A program made the position numbers and the translations under genes. DNA of 64,000 nucleotides from Flavobacteriaceae bacterium. GTDB taxonomy: Bacteria > Bacteroidota > Bacteroidia > Flavobacteriales > Flavobacteriaceae. Below are positions 9,381 to 17,266 of this stretch, one piece after another; position 1 is the first letter of the stretch, and each line of letters begins with the position of its first letter. Below the pieces are notes generated by a model. The model saw nothing but the letters and a program-made list of their open reading frames with translations, ran no database searches and was not told the origin of the DNA. The DNA lies in the NCBI GenBank assembly GCA_947456955.1, contig CANGTQ010000013.1, positions 1 to 64,000 of the forward strand, read 5' to 3'.

Positions 9381-10172
9381 TTACCAGTTAAATTGAATAC
9401 CAAAATTTAAAGAATAATAAAAGTAAGAAATAGGAACCAACCTATACCCATCATAAGTATGGTCCCAGTGAACGACAAAATTTAGCTTTTTGCTAATTTT
9501 TATAAAAGCATTTAAGTCAAAAAACCAACGTAGATTTTGAAACTCACTATTTATTGGAAACTGAAAATAGGATATAGCCGACAAATCCAATTGGTCATTT
9601 ACTTTATAGGCCATTTTCCAATAGTGATTCAAACGAAAAATCCTGCGGTCACGAATTGGTTTTAAAGCTATTTCGTCTTCGTTTTCAACCCCATTCCAAT
9701 TCCATTTTTCTCCTTCATAAAAGACTCCTAAACCGGAATACAAATCAACACGCTTCTTTTCAAAAAATCGTTTTCTAAGGTTGGAGCCCACAACATTACG
9801 ATATATCATGCCTAGTGGACCATTCCATTGGTATTGTAAATAGGATTCATTACTCCATTCGTGTTTATCGTTGTCGCGATAACGCAATTGCAAAAATCCA
9901 TCGTTTTGTAATATTGTGGACCCATTTACTGAAAAATCATAATTAAACATTCCGACAAACAAATAGTCATTAGAAAATGTTCGAACAATTTCTGTTTTAA
10001 CACTTCCATCCAAATAATCTTTTTTGATTTTATCTGAGCTGAAATTTAGAGTGGTGAATCCCACCCATTTTTTAATAATCGAATCTGTTGCAATATTGCG
10101 GTCAATATTTAAAACTTGGGCATTAGTTGAAGTAAAAAAAAATAAAAATATGTATAATTGAATTCGTATCAT
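9381..10172 (-). CDS. Outer-membrane beta-barrel protein (DUF481/DUF2490-like)
   Basis: 263 residues. A signal peptide (MIRIQLYIFLFFFTSTNAQ) with a likely cut after Asn-Ala is followed by alternating amphipathic strands rich in Tyr/Trp, no long hydrophobic helix, and a C-terminal strand ending in NFGIQFNW; a final aromatic residue is the usual signal for assembly into the outer membrane. The length suits a small barrel of about 10-12 strands such as DUF481 or DUF2490 proteins. It is the first gene of the operon leading to the two STAND NTPases (2-base gap to the next gene), an unusual companion for such genes. I see no good TAnnTTTG box in the 148 bases upstream. Confidence 0.65.
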   Translation of the reverse strand: MIRIQLYIFLFFFTSTNAQVLNIDRNIATDSIIKKWVGFTTLNFSSDKIKKDYLDGSVKTEIVRTFSNDYLFVGMFNYDFSVNGSTILQNDGFLQLRYRDNDKHEWSNESYLQYQWNGPLGMIYRNVVGSNLRKRFFEKKRVDLYSGLGVFYEGEKWNWNGVENEDEIALKPIRDRRIFRLNHYWKMAYKVNDQLDLSAISYFQFPINSEFQNLRWFFDLNAFIKISKKLNFVVHWDHTYDGYRLVPISYFYYSLNFGIQFNW

Positions 10173-10320
10173 CTAAATTATTTTAACAATTCATAAATGT
10201 AGAAATTCTGTAATTATTTCACAACTTATTAATACTATTAATAATACAAGTTATTGTATATTTTTTTAAAATATAAACAATAAAGTACTTAAAATTAGGT
10301 TCTTACTACAAATCAACCTC

Positions 10321-10736
10321 ATGAAAAAATTATTCTTATTTATCTTTTTTTCTCCCTGTTTATATTCACAAAATATTACCGTTAGAGAAATAAACCTTGC
10401 CTATGATGAAGAAAAGCATGTTATGACTTTAACAATTCCAAAAGAGCTTACAAGGATGAAAAATAGTAAGGAAGAAATTGAAGTTGTCATTTGTAAGTCA
10501 TTTTGTTTATCAATTAACGATAAAATTTCAAAACCATTTTTTAGTTACATGGGGCCACATTAGATAGTTCCAATTCGTTTTTTACCCTAAGACCTTCTAA
10601 TTGTATAGAGGTTATTGAAAATTCTGTATTTGAATTTTATGACATAGAACCCGACGAATATATTCTTCAAGTTTGTAATGTTTTGGAAGAAAAAAAGAGG
10701 TCAAATGTACAAAGTGGCACATTGGTTATTCAATAA
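10321..10736 (+). pseudogene. Short secreted protein interrupted by a -1 frameshift
   Basis: The first frame (10321-10563) encodes a signal peptide (MKKLFLFIFFSPCLYSQ) and about 63 more residues, stopping at TAG 10561-10563. From about 10551 the -1 frame is open to TAA at 10734-10736 and reads naturally (TLDSSNSFFTLRPSNCIEVI ... SGTLVIQ), with the same base composition. The switch lies at the run GGGG (10551-10554): one more G would give a single protein of about 138 residues. It is therefore a recent frameshift mutation, a sequencing error in a homopolymer, or less likely programmed slippage. Family not recognised; presumably periplasmic or exported. Confidence 0.6.
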
Positions 10737-10752
10737 TCTACGAGTGATTAAA

Positions 10753-11211
10753 TTACATTGTAACTAATTTTACTCCTTCACAAGCCTCTTTTTCCAAATC
10801 ACTTTGGTGATAGCCAACTTCTATACATTCTTTTAAATATTGTGTGATAAATGCTTTGATACTTCCAAATCGCTCATATTGTAAGGTATGAATGAGCTCG
10901 TGTGTAAGCACTGCTTTTTTATCTATAGTATTTTCGTGTATAAATATTCCATACCGAAAACAAATGCCACTTGTATTTGTTGAAATCAAGCCAATTTGCT
11001 TACCAAGTTCTTTTAAAACAATATCGCTTGGATTGGGAACTACTGATGATTCATAAACTCTTATAATATCGTAATTCTTAATCCCAATTCTTTTTGCAAT
11101 AGCAAGTTCTTCTGGCGTTAAATCCCTGCCAATACTTATGATATTGTTTTCTTGATATTCAAGCCATTCACAAACTTTAGGAATAAGTGTTAAAATAAAT
11201 TCAATATTCAT
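10753..11211 (-). CDS. Small HExxH zinc-metallopeptidase-like protein
   Basis: 152 residues. HELIH at 104-108 (two zinc ligands plus the catalytic Glu) is followed about 30 residues later by a Glu in SDLEKEA, which fits the third ligand of a minimal gluzincin-like fold. No signal peptide, so probably cytoplasmic. Similar small HExxH proteins with the pattern HELIH..QY.RFG..K.F..QYL.E are common in Bacteroidota and often uncharacterised. It is the last gene of a four-gene minus-strand cluster (17-base gap after the 68-residue protein) and converges on the frameshifted gene at 10321. Substrate unknown. Confidence 0.65.
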   Translation of the reverse strand: MNIEFILTLIPKVCEWLEYQENNIISIGRDLTPEELAIAKRIGIKNYDIIRVYESSVVPNPSDIVLKELGKQIGLISTNTSGICFRYGIFIHENTIDKKAVLTHELIHTLQYERFGSIKAFITQYLKECIEVGYHQSDLEKEACEGVKLVTM

Positions 11212-11228
11212 AAAATAATTTAACTCAT

Positions 11229-11435
11229 TTATTCAATACACCATTTTACATCACCTAAATCAACTTTCCCATACATTTCAACTGAAAGTTCAGGACCTAA
11301 TGGGGATACGTCGAGTTTAATTGTATAACCATCAAAACCACATTCTTCCCGAATGGAACTTGAAAAACATTTTTCTAAAAAGGTTTTCATTTCTTCATGT
11401 TGACTATCTGAAATTTCAATTATTATTTTTTTCAT
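11229..11435 (-). CDS. Hypothetical 68-residue protein
   Basis: Compact acidic protein beginning MKKIIIEISDSQHEEMKTFLEKC, a strand-helix start resembling small ferredoxin-like folds, with three cysteines and no signal peptide or membrane helix. It lies 3 bases after the HAD gene and 17 bases before the metallopeptidase, so it is expressed with them. No family recognised. Confidence 0.6.
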   Translation of the reverse strand: MKKIIIEISDSQHEEMKTFLEKCFSSSIREECGFDGYTIKLDVSPLGPELSVEMYGKVDLGDVKWCIE

Positions 11436-11438
11436 CTT

Positions 11439-11897
11439 TTAATAACGCTTTAATTCATTTATTATTGTTTGTAATCCAAAATCATTTTTATCACCTCTAA
11501 ATTCATTTGGAACTAAAAAATCAATTTTGTCATTGTTAATCATCCAAACATTTGGACTGTCGTCTATAACCACAATCCTATTATAGTTTGCAATCCATTC
11601 GGGTTTAAATTCTTTTTTTAATTTGCCATCAATGGTTTTACAATTTTTTCTGCTCAATAGTTCAAGTGGTTGTATATCTACTAAATTACATACTCTTTTA
11701 GCATAACATCTTAAAGCTGTGGTGTAAACTATAATATCAGCTTTAGCTTGGCACAATTTCACTAAATCTTCAGCTAAATGTCGTTTATACACTTTTAAAT
11801 ACTTATTATGTTGAAAGAGTAATTCGGCAGTTTCTGTTTCTGCATAAGAACCATATATCAAGGTATGGTCAAGATCTAAAATAATTAGAAGTTTCAT
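11439..11897 (-). CDS. HAD-superfamily phosphatase of the FCP1/NIF type
   Basis: 152 residues from ATG 11897. I prefer this to an upstream start at 11942, which would overlap the preceding gene by 41 bases; the chosen start leaves a 4-base gap and puts the catalytic motif at its usual place. Seen: motif I DLDHTL (DxDxT, nucleophile and acid/base Asp) near the N-terminus, motif II-like IVYTTA, and motif III-IV IVVIDDSP with two Asp for magnesium. This order and the DLDxTL start are those of small FCP1/NIF-like phosphatases acting on phosphoproteins or small molecules. Co-transcribed with an unknown protein upstream and a metallopeptidase downstream. Substrate not predictable. Confidence 0.8.
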   Translation of the reverse strand: MKLLIILDLDHTLIYGSYAETETAELLFQHNKYLKVYKRHLAEDLVKLCQAKADIIVYTTALRCYAKRVCNLVDIQPLELLSRKNCKTIDGKLKKEFKPEWIANYNRIVVIDDSPNVWMINNDKIDFLVPNEFRGDKNDFGLQTIINELKRY

Positions 11898-11901
11898 TGA
11901 T

Positions 11902-12699
11902 TTAAGGTTTTGAATAGGAATCCAAAAATGAAATCTCGGCACTATTTAAACTTGAAAGACCGGTATGATTGATTTTTTCTAAGATTACATTGAGTGTTGT
12001 TTTCTTATCCATAGAAACATGATTAATGGGAGTTACTTTATGTAATAAAATTAAGTATTCAATATTCCAACCCATAAAATCTAATCCTTCTAAAGTTTTA
12101 AATACAAAAATTATAGGTAATTGATTCTTGTAGTATATTTTGTGTAAAGTGAAATGGGTTGTGTCTGGTTTATTCACACAATCCAAAAATTCAATAGTTA
12201 AATTATATTGTTTGTATAATTCTGAATAGAGAACAGCTAAACTACTTGATACCTCAATATGCGCATCTATAAAAATAGTACTATATTTTTCATTAGTTAG
12301 TTGCTCTCTAAAGTGGTGTTTAAAAATAAATGTTAAATCTTCTGTACATTGTAAATTCTTATTTTTTAGTAATAATTTCTCCATTAAAGGAAAAATAGAT
12401 TTATCTAAATTGTCAACACTAGTGTCAGGTAAAATTTCTGTATGTCCTAAAGACATTTTTTTTACACTATCCTCATGGCGTCGACTTCCCAAAATATAAT
12501 TATCATCTATATATAGTAAATGAGGATTTTTAGTGTCAAACAAATTGCTATGCAGCGTAATGTATAAATGCTCAATGTATGATTTAAGTAATTCATTACT
12601 GTTTGAAACAATAAAATAATTTTGGATTGCTTCCAAAGAAGAATTTAATAAATCAATACAAATTACTCTAGAAACAGCATTTGAATAGTTTAAAACCAT
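11902..12699 (-). CDS. Unknown protein with a DUF6576-like C-terminal tail
   Basis: 265 residues, no signal peptide or membrane helix. The body is not recognised. The last 30 residues (TLNVILEKINHTGLSSLNSAEISFLDSYSK, here split for reference: TLNVILEKINHTG then LSSLNSAEISFLDSYSK) resemble the short helical LDKI...G...L...E..FL element found at the end of several Bacteroidota rhomboid-type and other proteins (DUF6576). First gene of the HAD/metallopeptidase cluster, with a -7 box about 25 bases upstream. Confidence 0.55.
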   Translation of the reverse strand: MVLNYSNAVSRVICIDLLNSSLEAIQNYFIVSNSNELLKSYIEHLYITLHSNLFDTKNPHLLYIDDNYILGSRRHEDSVKKMSLGHTEILPDTSVDNLDKSIFPLMEKLLLKNKNLQCTEDLTFIFKHHFREQLTNEKYSTIFIDAHIEVSSSLAVLYSELYKQYNLTIEFLDCVNKPDTTHFTLHKIYYKNQLPIIFVFKTLEGLDFMGWNIEYLILLHKVTPINHVSMDKKTTLNVILEKINHTGLSSLNSAEISFLDSYSKP

Positions 12700-12721
12700 A
12701 GGTATTTTATTAAAATTTAGA

Positions 12722-12729
12722 CAAAAATA
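12722..12729 (-). promoter_or_regulatory. Bacteroidota -7 promoter box for the HAD cluster
   Basis: Reads TATTTTTG on the minus strand, matching TAnnTTTG, 23 bases upstream of the ATG at 12699. No well-spaced TTG at -33. Confidence 0.45.
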
Positions 12730-12797
12730 GTATAATGGATAGTCAATTTATGACAAAGTGTATTTCATTAATATAAACCCAAAATTATTTGTCAAAA

Positions 12798-12863
12798 AGA
12801 CAAATTATGTCTATTAATTAATTTTTTTTTTAAATCTATTATGGCATTTTCAGAAAGTATTTC
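12798..12863 (+). repeat. Truncated duplicate of the operator and start of the regulator gene at 15422
   Basis: Bases 12798-12812 repeat the palindrome AGACA-AATTA-TGTCT found at 15377-15391, and 12841-12863 are identical to the first 23 coding bases at 15422-15444 (MAFSESIS). After that the copy diverges and stops within about 18 codons, so no regulator is made. The -7 box present in the full copy is replaced here by a run of T. The result is a partial direct repeat bracketing the zinc-ribbon and channel genes. Confidence 0.85.
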
Positions 12864-12946
12864 ATCCAATAATTTTTTTATACTCACACATTTTTAACAT
12901 TTTTAATCCAATTCTAACAAAAGGTGCAAGAAATCAAAAAAAAGTG

Positions 12947-12954
12947 TAGTTTTG
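12947..12954 (+). promoter_or_regulatory. Possible -7 promoter box for the zinc-ribbon/channel genes
   Basis: TAGTTTTG matches TAnnTTTG and lies about 140 bases upstream of the zinc-ribbon ORF. The implied leader is long and otherwise featureless; no clear -33 element. Confidence 0.4.
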
Positions 12955-13095
12955 ATAATCATCAGTGGTAATAACATAAATATAACTTACCAAAAATTAG
13001 AATAATTTAAATGGGATGAACTCCAAGAAACCACTTTAGTAAAGTGAGCAAAATCGAAAAAGTAATAAATAAGTACAAAATTTAAATTTTAAATA

Positions 13096-13245
13096 ATGGC
13101 TAAATGTAAAAATTGTGATTATCCTTATGCTTCAGGCAAAAATTGTCCGAATTGTGGAAGTAATAATCCAAGTGGCAAAACTTCATTAGGAGGTTTAATA
13201 TTGATTATTATCATTCTTGTAGTGTTAGGAAAATCATGTGGTTGA
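13096..13245 (+). CDS. 49-residue zinc-ribbon membrane peptide
   Basis: Begins MAKCKNCDYPY with two CxxC pairs (KCKNC and NCPNC), a rubredoxin-like zinc ribbon, then a Gly/Ser linker and one hydrophobic helix (LGGLILIIIILVVLG) near the C-terminus. Its first eleven residues match the larger protein at 17267-17680 at ten positions, so they are paralogues. Predicted to be an inner-membrane peptide with a cytosolic zinc knuckle. It precedes the channel gene by 91 bases on the same strand. Function unknown. Confidence 0.7.
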   Translation: MAKCKNCDYPYASGKNCPNCGSNNPSGKTSLGGLILIIIILVVLGKSCG

Positions 13246-13336
13246 TTTTTTTTATAAATAATTGATAAAATTTCAAACTATTTATATTTATAGTGGATGG
13301 TTTCCTTTATTGAGTTTGTGTTTAAAATAACTAAAA

Positions 13337-15088
13337 ATGATATTTGATAAATTTAAAAATATTCCTTGGACATCACTCTCCGATGATCAAGCAAGAGAAA
13401 GATTTGGAAACAACCTTTGGGCCAGCATAGCAATTGACACTCTTGACGGTGAACTTTGGTCATCACGAGTAAGTTTTATAGGCAATATAATTATTCTAAG
13501 TGGTATTTTACTCAGCACTATCACTTATATACTTACCAATGGAAATGATCTTACAAATGCCCCATTACCTGTAATTTTTATTGAATACATTACAGGAACG
13601 CTCCTCTTGATAGAAATTCTACTGCGTATTCATTTTGCCAAATACTTAGGATTTAACAAATCTGTTGCTCCCGCTATCGCCTATTTGTTTTCATTTATTG
13701 GTCTTATTGACTTACTCTCTCTTTTTCCCTATTTGACCAACATAGCTGGTATTAGCCTTGGCGGAAGTCTGGCATTCATTCGTATATTACGATTGTGGCG
13801 TATAACCCGCTTCATACCTGCCTTTCGAGGTGTATCCGATGCATTTAAATCTAGAAAAGACGAAATTCTAGTAACCTTGCTAGCAGTTGTACTTTTGTCA
13901 CTCACTTTATCGGCTATCATGTTTCACGCCGAAAAAACAAAAGGATCAGAAGTTTTTTCAAGTATCATTGAAGTATTTATTTGGTCTATGGGTAAATATA
14001 CCGGTGACTATGGCGCAATCGCCGGAGCAGTACCAATAACTGTTATGGGTAAGCTCGTAGCAACTATAAATGGTCTGCTTGGTATTGCTCTTTTTGCTAT
14101 TCCGTCCGGTATACTCGCTTCTGCATTTATAGATCAGTTAAGTGAAAAACGAAGATTGAATGAAATAAAAGAACGATACAGCCAAATTCAAAACTACTTT
14201 GATAATTCGGTGGGTGGTGGAAAACATTTGCTTTACAAGGCGAACTATCGATTTGCATCTTTTGATACCCTTCAGGCCAAATTTGTTTTCTCGGACGAAC
14301 AATTATTTGAAGCTATAAGAGAATCTTCAAGGTTGCGCTTCAGGGCTATGAAATCAAGTCCTGATTTGCGTTATAATGACACACGCATTATAGAATGCTT
14401 TCACCAAAATTGCAGTTACGGTTACCGAAACATTCGTTCTGATTCCTCTGTTATGTTAATCAACCCTGTTGGTGAGGTTGAACGCGGAATAAGTCATTTT
14501 GCCTTTACCCTTGGAACCAACTGTCCAATTAGTTTTGTATCTCGTGAAATTACCCTTTATAATGGTGAGAATAAAATTGGCAGCAACAAGAGTATTTTTT
14601 ATCCTAAATATATTTTGGAAGGGCCCGACCACTTCTCTTTACCGTTTACTGAGTTTATGAGAGATCTTACAAAAGCTGATTCAAATAGCCTCATTGTAAT
14701 ATTGTCCTCCGCAGCCAGTGGCCGAAACCATGTTGTGTTAGAATACGGAAACGAGGCTGGTGATACTAGTTGGAATAGTTCTACTTCTACCTTTAGCAGT
14801 GCCGAACGTATGGAAGAGGTTAGAAAAATTATAGCCGACTCATTGCAATCGGTAAGCTATCGCTCACAAAGCGAAAAGAATATCGAGAGGTCATTCACTC
14901 TGGAAGAAAATACCATCGGACTATCAGGAAATGAAAGTTTACTTCGTACAACCAGAAATAGTACCGGAGCTGATGTAATTGCCATTCCTATCAATATTAA
15001 TCTGCTTATCGGTGAAGATGGAGAATATTATACATTATTGACGGCGTTTGGAAAAATGATGGAAAAATTACAATTAATTTATAGCTAA
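13337..15088 (+). CDS. Voltage-gated-type ion channel with non-canonical filter and large cytosolic domain
   Basis: 583 residues. Six membrane segments: S1 about 46-66, S2 78-100, S3 112-132, S4 with arginines at every third position (R149, R152, R155, R158, then R164), S5 176-196, pore helix about 207-219 and S6 235-266 with the hinge-like AIPSGILASAF ending. This is the fold of voltage-gated cation channels. The selectivity loop reads KYTGDYGAIAGAV instead of the potassium signature TVGYGD. The C-terminal 310 residues are cytosolic, mostly beta-like and unrecognised; they may bind a ligand. Two copies of the regulator's start region flank this gene. Inferred role: ion flux under the control of the C-terminal domain; selectivity unknown. 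Confidence 0.75.
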   Translation: MIFDKFKNIPWTSLSDDQARERFGNNLWASIAIDTLDGELWSSRVSFIGNIIILSGILLSTITYILTNGNDLTNAPLPVIFIEYITGTLLLIEILLRIHFAKYLGFNKSVAPAIAYLFSFIGLIDLLSLFPYLTNIAGISLGGSLAFIRILRLWRITRFIPAFRGVSDAFKSRKDEILVTLLAVVLLSLTLSAIMFHAEKTKGSEVFSSIIEVFIWSMGKYTGDYGAIAGAVPITVMGKLVATINGLLGIALFAIPSGILASAFIDQLSEKRRLNEIKERYSQIQNYFDNSVGGGKHLLYKANYRFASFDTLQAKFVFSDEQLFEAIRESSRLRFRAMKSSPDLRYNDTRIIECFHQNCSYGYRNIRSDSSVMLINPVGEVERGISHFAFTLGTNCPISFVSREITLYNGENKIGSNKSIFYPKYILEGPDHFSLPFTEFMRDLTKADSNSLIVILSSAASGRNHVVLEYGNEAGDTSWNSSTSTFSSAERMEEVRKIIADSLQSVSYRSQSEKNIERSFTLEENTIGLSGNESLLRTTRNSTGADVIAIPININLLIGEDGEYYTLLTAFGKMMEKLQLIYS

Positions 15089-15374
15089 TCTTCTAAGGAA
15101 AAATTAGTTTGACAGTTTTCATAGTTGGTTATACTTTTTTTATCTGAGGTGAATAACATTGGAATGAATGAATTACAACTCTCTACAACGGTTATTTCTA
15201 TTCTTATATTTATAATGCTAAAAGTACCAATTAACAATTAATAGATTTATTTTATTAATTATTGATAATAAAATAGCAAAAACCTCTTTATAAACTTTTC
15301 CAAAGACTTCAAATTATCAAACAAAACTGTGACAAAGTAGTTTTTGAATAACTTGAAAAAAAATTACGTGACAC

Positions 15375-15393
15375 ACAGACAAATTATGTCTGT
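15375..15393 (+). promoter_or_regulatory. Palindromic operator
   Basis: ACAGACA-AATTA-TGTCTGT is a perfect inverted repeat of 7-base arms around 5 bases. It sits 8 bases upstream of the -7 box and 29 bases upstream of the regulator gene, where a bound protein would block RNA polymerase. A shorter form is retained at 12798-12812. Confidence 0.6.
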
Positions 15394-15400
15394 TAATTAT

Positions 15401-15408
15401 TATTTTTG
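15401..15408 (+). promoter_or_regulatory. -7 promoter box of the HTH regulator
   Basis: TATTTTTG matches TAnnTTTG, 14 bases before the ATG at 15422. Confidence 0.55.
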
Positions 15409-15421
15409 AGAAAAAACTATC

Positions 15422-15796
15422 ATGGCATTTTCAGAAAGTATTTCCCGTTTGCAAAAAATAATAAGTTTCATTTCTATTGATTACAGGAGTAAAAAAGAAA
15501 TTATGGCCTATCTAAGGGAGTACAACATTATTATCTCTTATAAAACCTTAGAACGAGATTTAAAGCAAATTAAAGAAGAACTCGGATTTGAATTGGAATA
15601 TAAGAGAAATGTTGGGTACAAATGTGAAAATGAAAGTATATTAAAAGCAACTACTCCTGTTTTTCTTTCATCCGATTTTAGGGTGGGTTTTGAAAACGAA
15701 TTATATAAAATTATTAATGTGTTCGATTACAATGAAAAGAGCTATTATAATTGTTGGGATAAAAGAAGTAAGAAAGTTTTTTTGATGGTTGGATAA
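15422..15796 (+). CDS. Small winged-helix regulator resembling the N-terminus of WYL-type regulators
   Basis: 124 residues. Residues 8-70 look like a winged helix-turn-helix: RLQKIISFI, then SKKEIMAYL, recognition helix ISYKTLERDLKQIKEELG, and a wing ending in VGYKCEN. This is the DNA-binding part of DeoR/WYL-family regulators, but the WYL ligand domain (about 150 further residues) is missing. The remaining 50 residues are not recognised. The palindrome over its promoter suggests autoregulation (inferred). A decayed copy of its start occurs at 12841. Confidence 0.65.
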   Translation: MAFSESISRLQKIISFISIDYRSKKEIMAYLREYNIIISYKTLERDLKQIKEELGFELEYKRNVGYKCENESILKATTPVFLSSDFRVGFENELYKIINVFDYNEKSYYNCWDKRSKKVFLMVG

Positions 15797-15990
15797 ATTT
15801 TATTTTGTAAAGGATCAACCAAATATCCACTCTGTTTAATAAATTTATTTCACTCAATATAATTAGGAATTAAAAAATACAGAAAACCAATATCTTTTTA
15901 TACTCAATTAACATATTTATCGTTCTATATTATTTATCTCAAGCCAATGCGCATCATTATCAAATTTTATCCTACAAACTCCAATAATAT

Positions 15991-17079
15991 ATGAAATCAG
16001 AAACAAACGAAAATCTAGCATTAAAGTTCCCATTGCTTATTGAAGATTTAACATTGTTTAATAGCACAAGTAGTTACGTGAGTCCCTATAGGATATTTTT
16101 TGCTTACACTAAAAGAATCCCAAATATTATAACTATTGACGATTTGAATATTGAACAATTCAAAAAATGGTTTGAAAAAAAGTACCAAAACGATATTGTT
16201 CAGCAACATTATTCACATGATTTTAATATGACTAAAAAGGTTTTAGAAAATGCCCATCATAATTACCTATTGCAAAGTGGTATACTTGTAAGTATCGAAT
16301 ATTCTAGTGTTTATTTTCTGCACAATGAAGAACATTTAGAATTGGCAAAAGAGCTTTTTGAAGAAGCCAAAAAATTTATGTATACCCTTAGGAAAACAAC
16401 TGATATATGCCTAATATATAATCAAAACGGAGAGTTAAACACACAACTAGTTGAAATCAAAAAACCAAAAATTGATTTCAACATTCATTATAACCTGGAT
16501 TTCTTTCCAATTCATAAAGAAATAGTTAAGCAACTCAATAAAAAAGACACAAATGGCCTTTACCTTTTTCACGGGCAACCAGGAACGGGAAAAAGTACTT
16601 ATATCAAATTTTTGATTCACCAACTAAAGAAAAAAGTAATCTTTATTTCTCCAAAAATGGCGGGTGAATTAGATAATTTGAACATGACACCTTTCTTGTT
16701 GAATAATAAAAATACAGTATTTGTAATAGAAGATGCCGAGGAACTTATTACATCTCGTGAAGATGTTAGAAATTCTAATTTATCAATGTTATTGAATCTT
16801 ACCGATGGTTTGTTGGGAGAAAGTTTAGGAATACAAATAATAGCTACGTTTAATACTGATGTCAAAAATATTGACAGGGCTCTTTTACGAAAAGGTAGAC
16901 TTTCTAAGATTTATGAGTTTAAAAATCTTTCTCTAGACAGAACCAATAGTTTATTGCAAAAATTAGGTTATAACATTGAAGTGCTACATCCACTTCCAGT
17001 TGCAGAAATATTTAATTTTGACAAAGACAATCATTATGTTCCAAAACTTAACAAAGCAGTTGGCTTTGGAAATAATTAA
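15991..17079 (+). CDS. Bcs1-like AAA+ ATPase
   Basis: 362 residues. The N-terminal 160 residues are unrecognised. The AAA module has Walker A GQPGTGKST (195-203), Walker B VFVIEDAEE (243-251), sensor 1 ATFNTD, and an arginine-finger region RALLRKGR followed by SKIYEF, a pattern close to the Bcs1/spastin-type AAA proteins. No membrane helix, so soluble. It is 195 bases downstream of the HTH regulator, without a recognisable own promoter. Such single AAA proteins remodel or unfold partners; the partner here is unknown. The C-terminus (VPKLNKAVGFGNN) is short compared with Bcs1. Confidence 0.75.
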   Translation: MKSETNENLALKFPLLIEDLTLFNSTSSYVSPYRIFFAYTKRIPNIITIDDLNIEQFKKWFEKKYQNDIVQQHYSHDFNMTKKVLENAHHNYLLQSGILVSIEYSSVYFLHNEEHLELAKELFEEAKKFMYTLRKTTDICLIYNQNGELNTQLVEIKKPKIDFNIHYNLDFFPIHKEIVKQLNKKDTNGLYLFHGQPGTGKSTYIKFLIHQLKKKVIFISPKMAGELDNLNMTPFLLNNKNTVFVIEDAEELITSREDVRNSNLSMLLNLTDGLLGESLGIQIIATFNTDVKNIDRALLRKGRLSKIYEFKNLSLDRTNSLLQKLGYNIEVLHPLPVAEIFNFDKDNHYVPKLNKAVGFGNN

Positions 17080-17266
17080 ATTTTAAGTCTAACCCGTTGG
17101 GTGTAAATTATTTTATTACTATCTTATTTTTTCTTTGGGAGACAAACCAAAAATTAATTTTTGGTATTGCTTAAATCAATGGCTATTTCATGACGAATAT
17201 CAATGGAAAATTTATTCTTTTATTATTATATTAATAAAAAACACGGATATTCAATTGGTTCACTAT

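Larger units (their letters stand above)
15089..15421 (+). other. Intergenic region before the HTH regulator
   Basis: AT-rich; no gene seen. The last 50 bases hold the palindrome and -7 box described separately, and the stretch from about 15327 loosely resembles 12740-12860. Confidence 0.6.
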
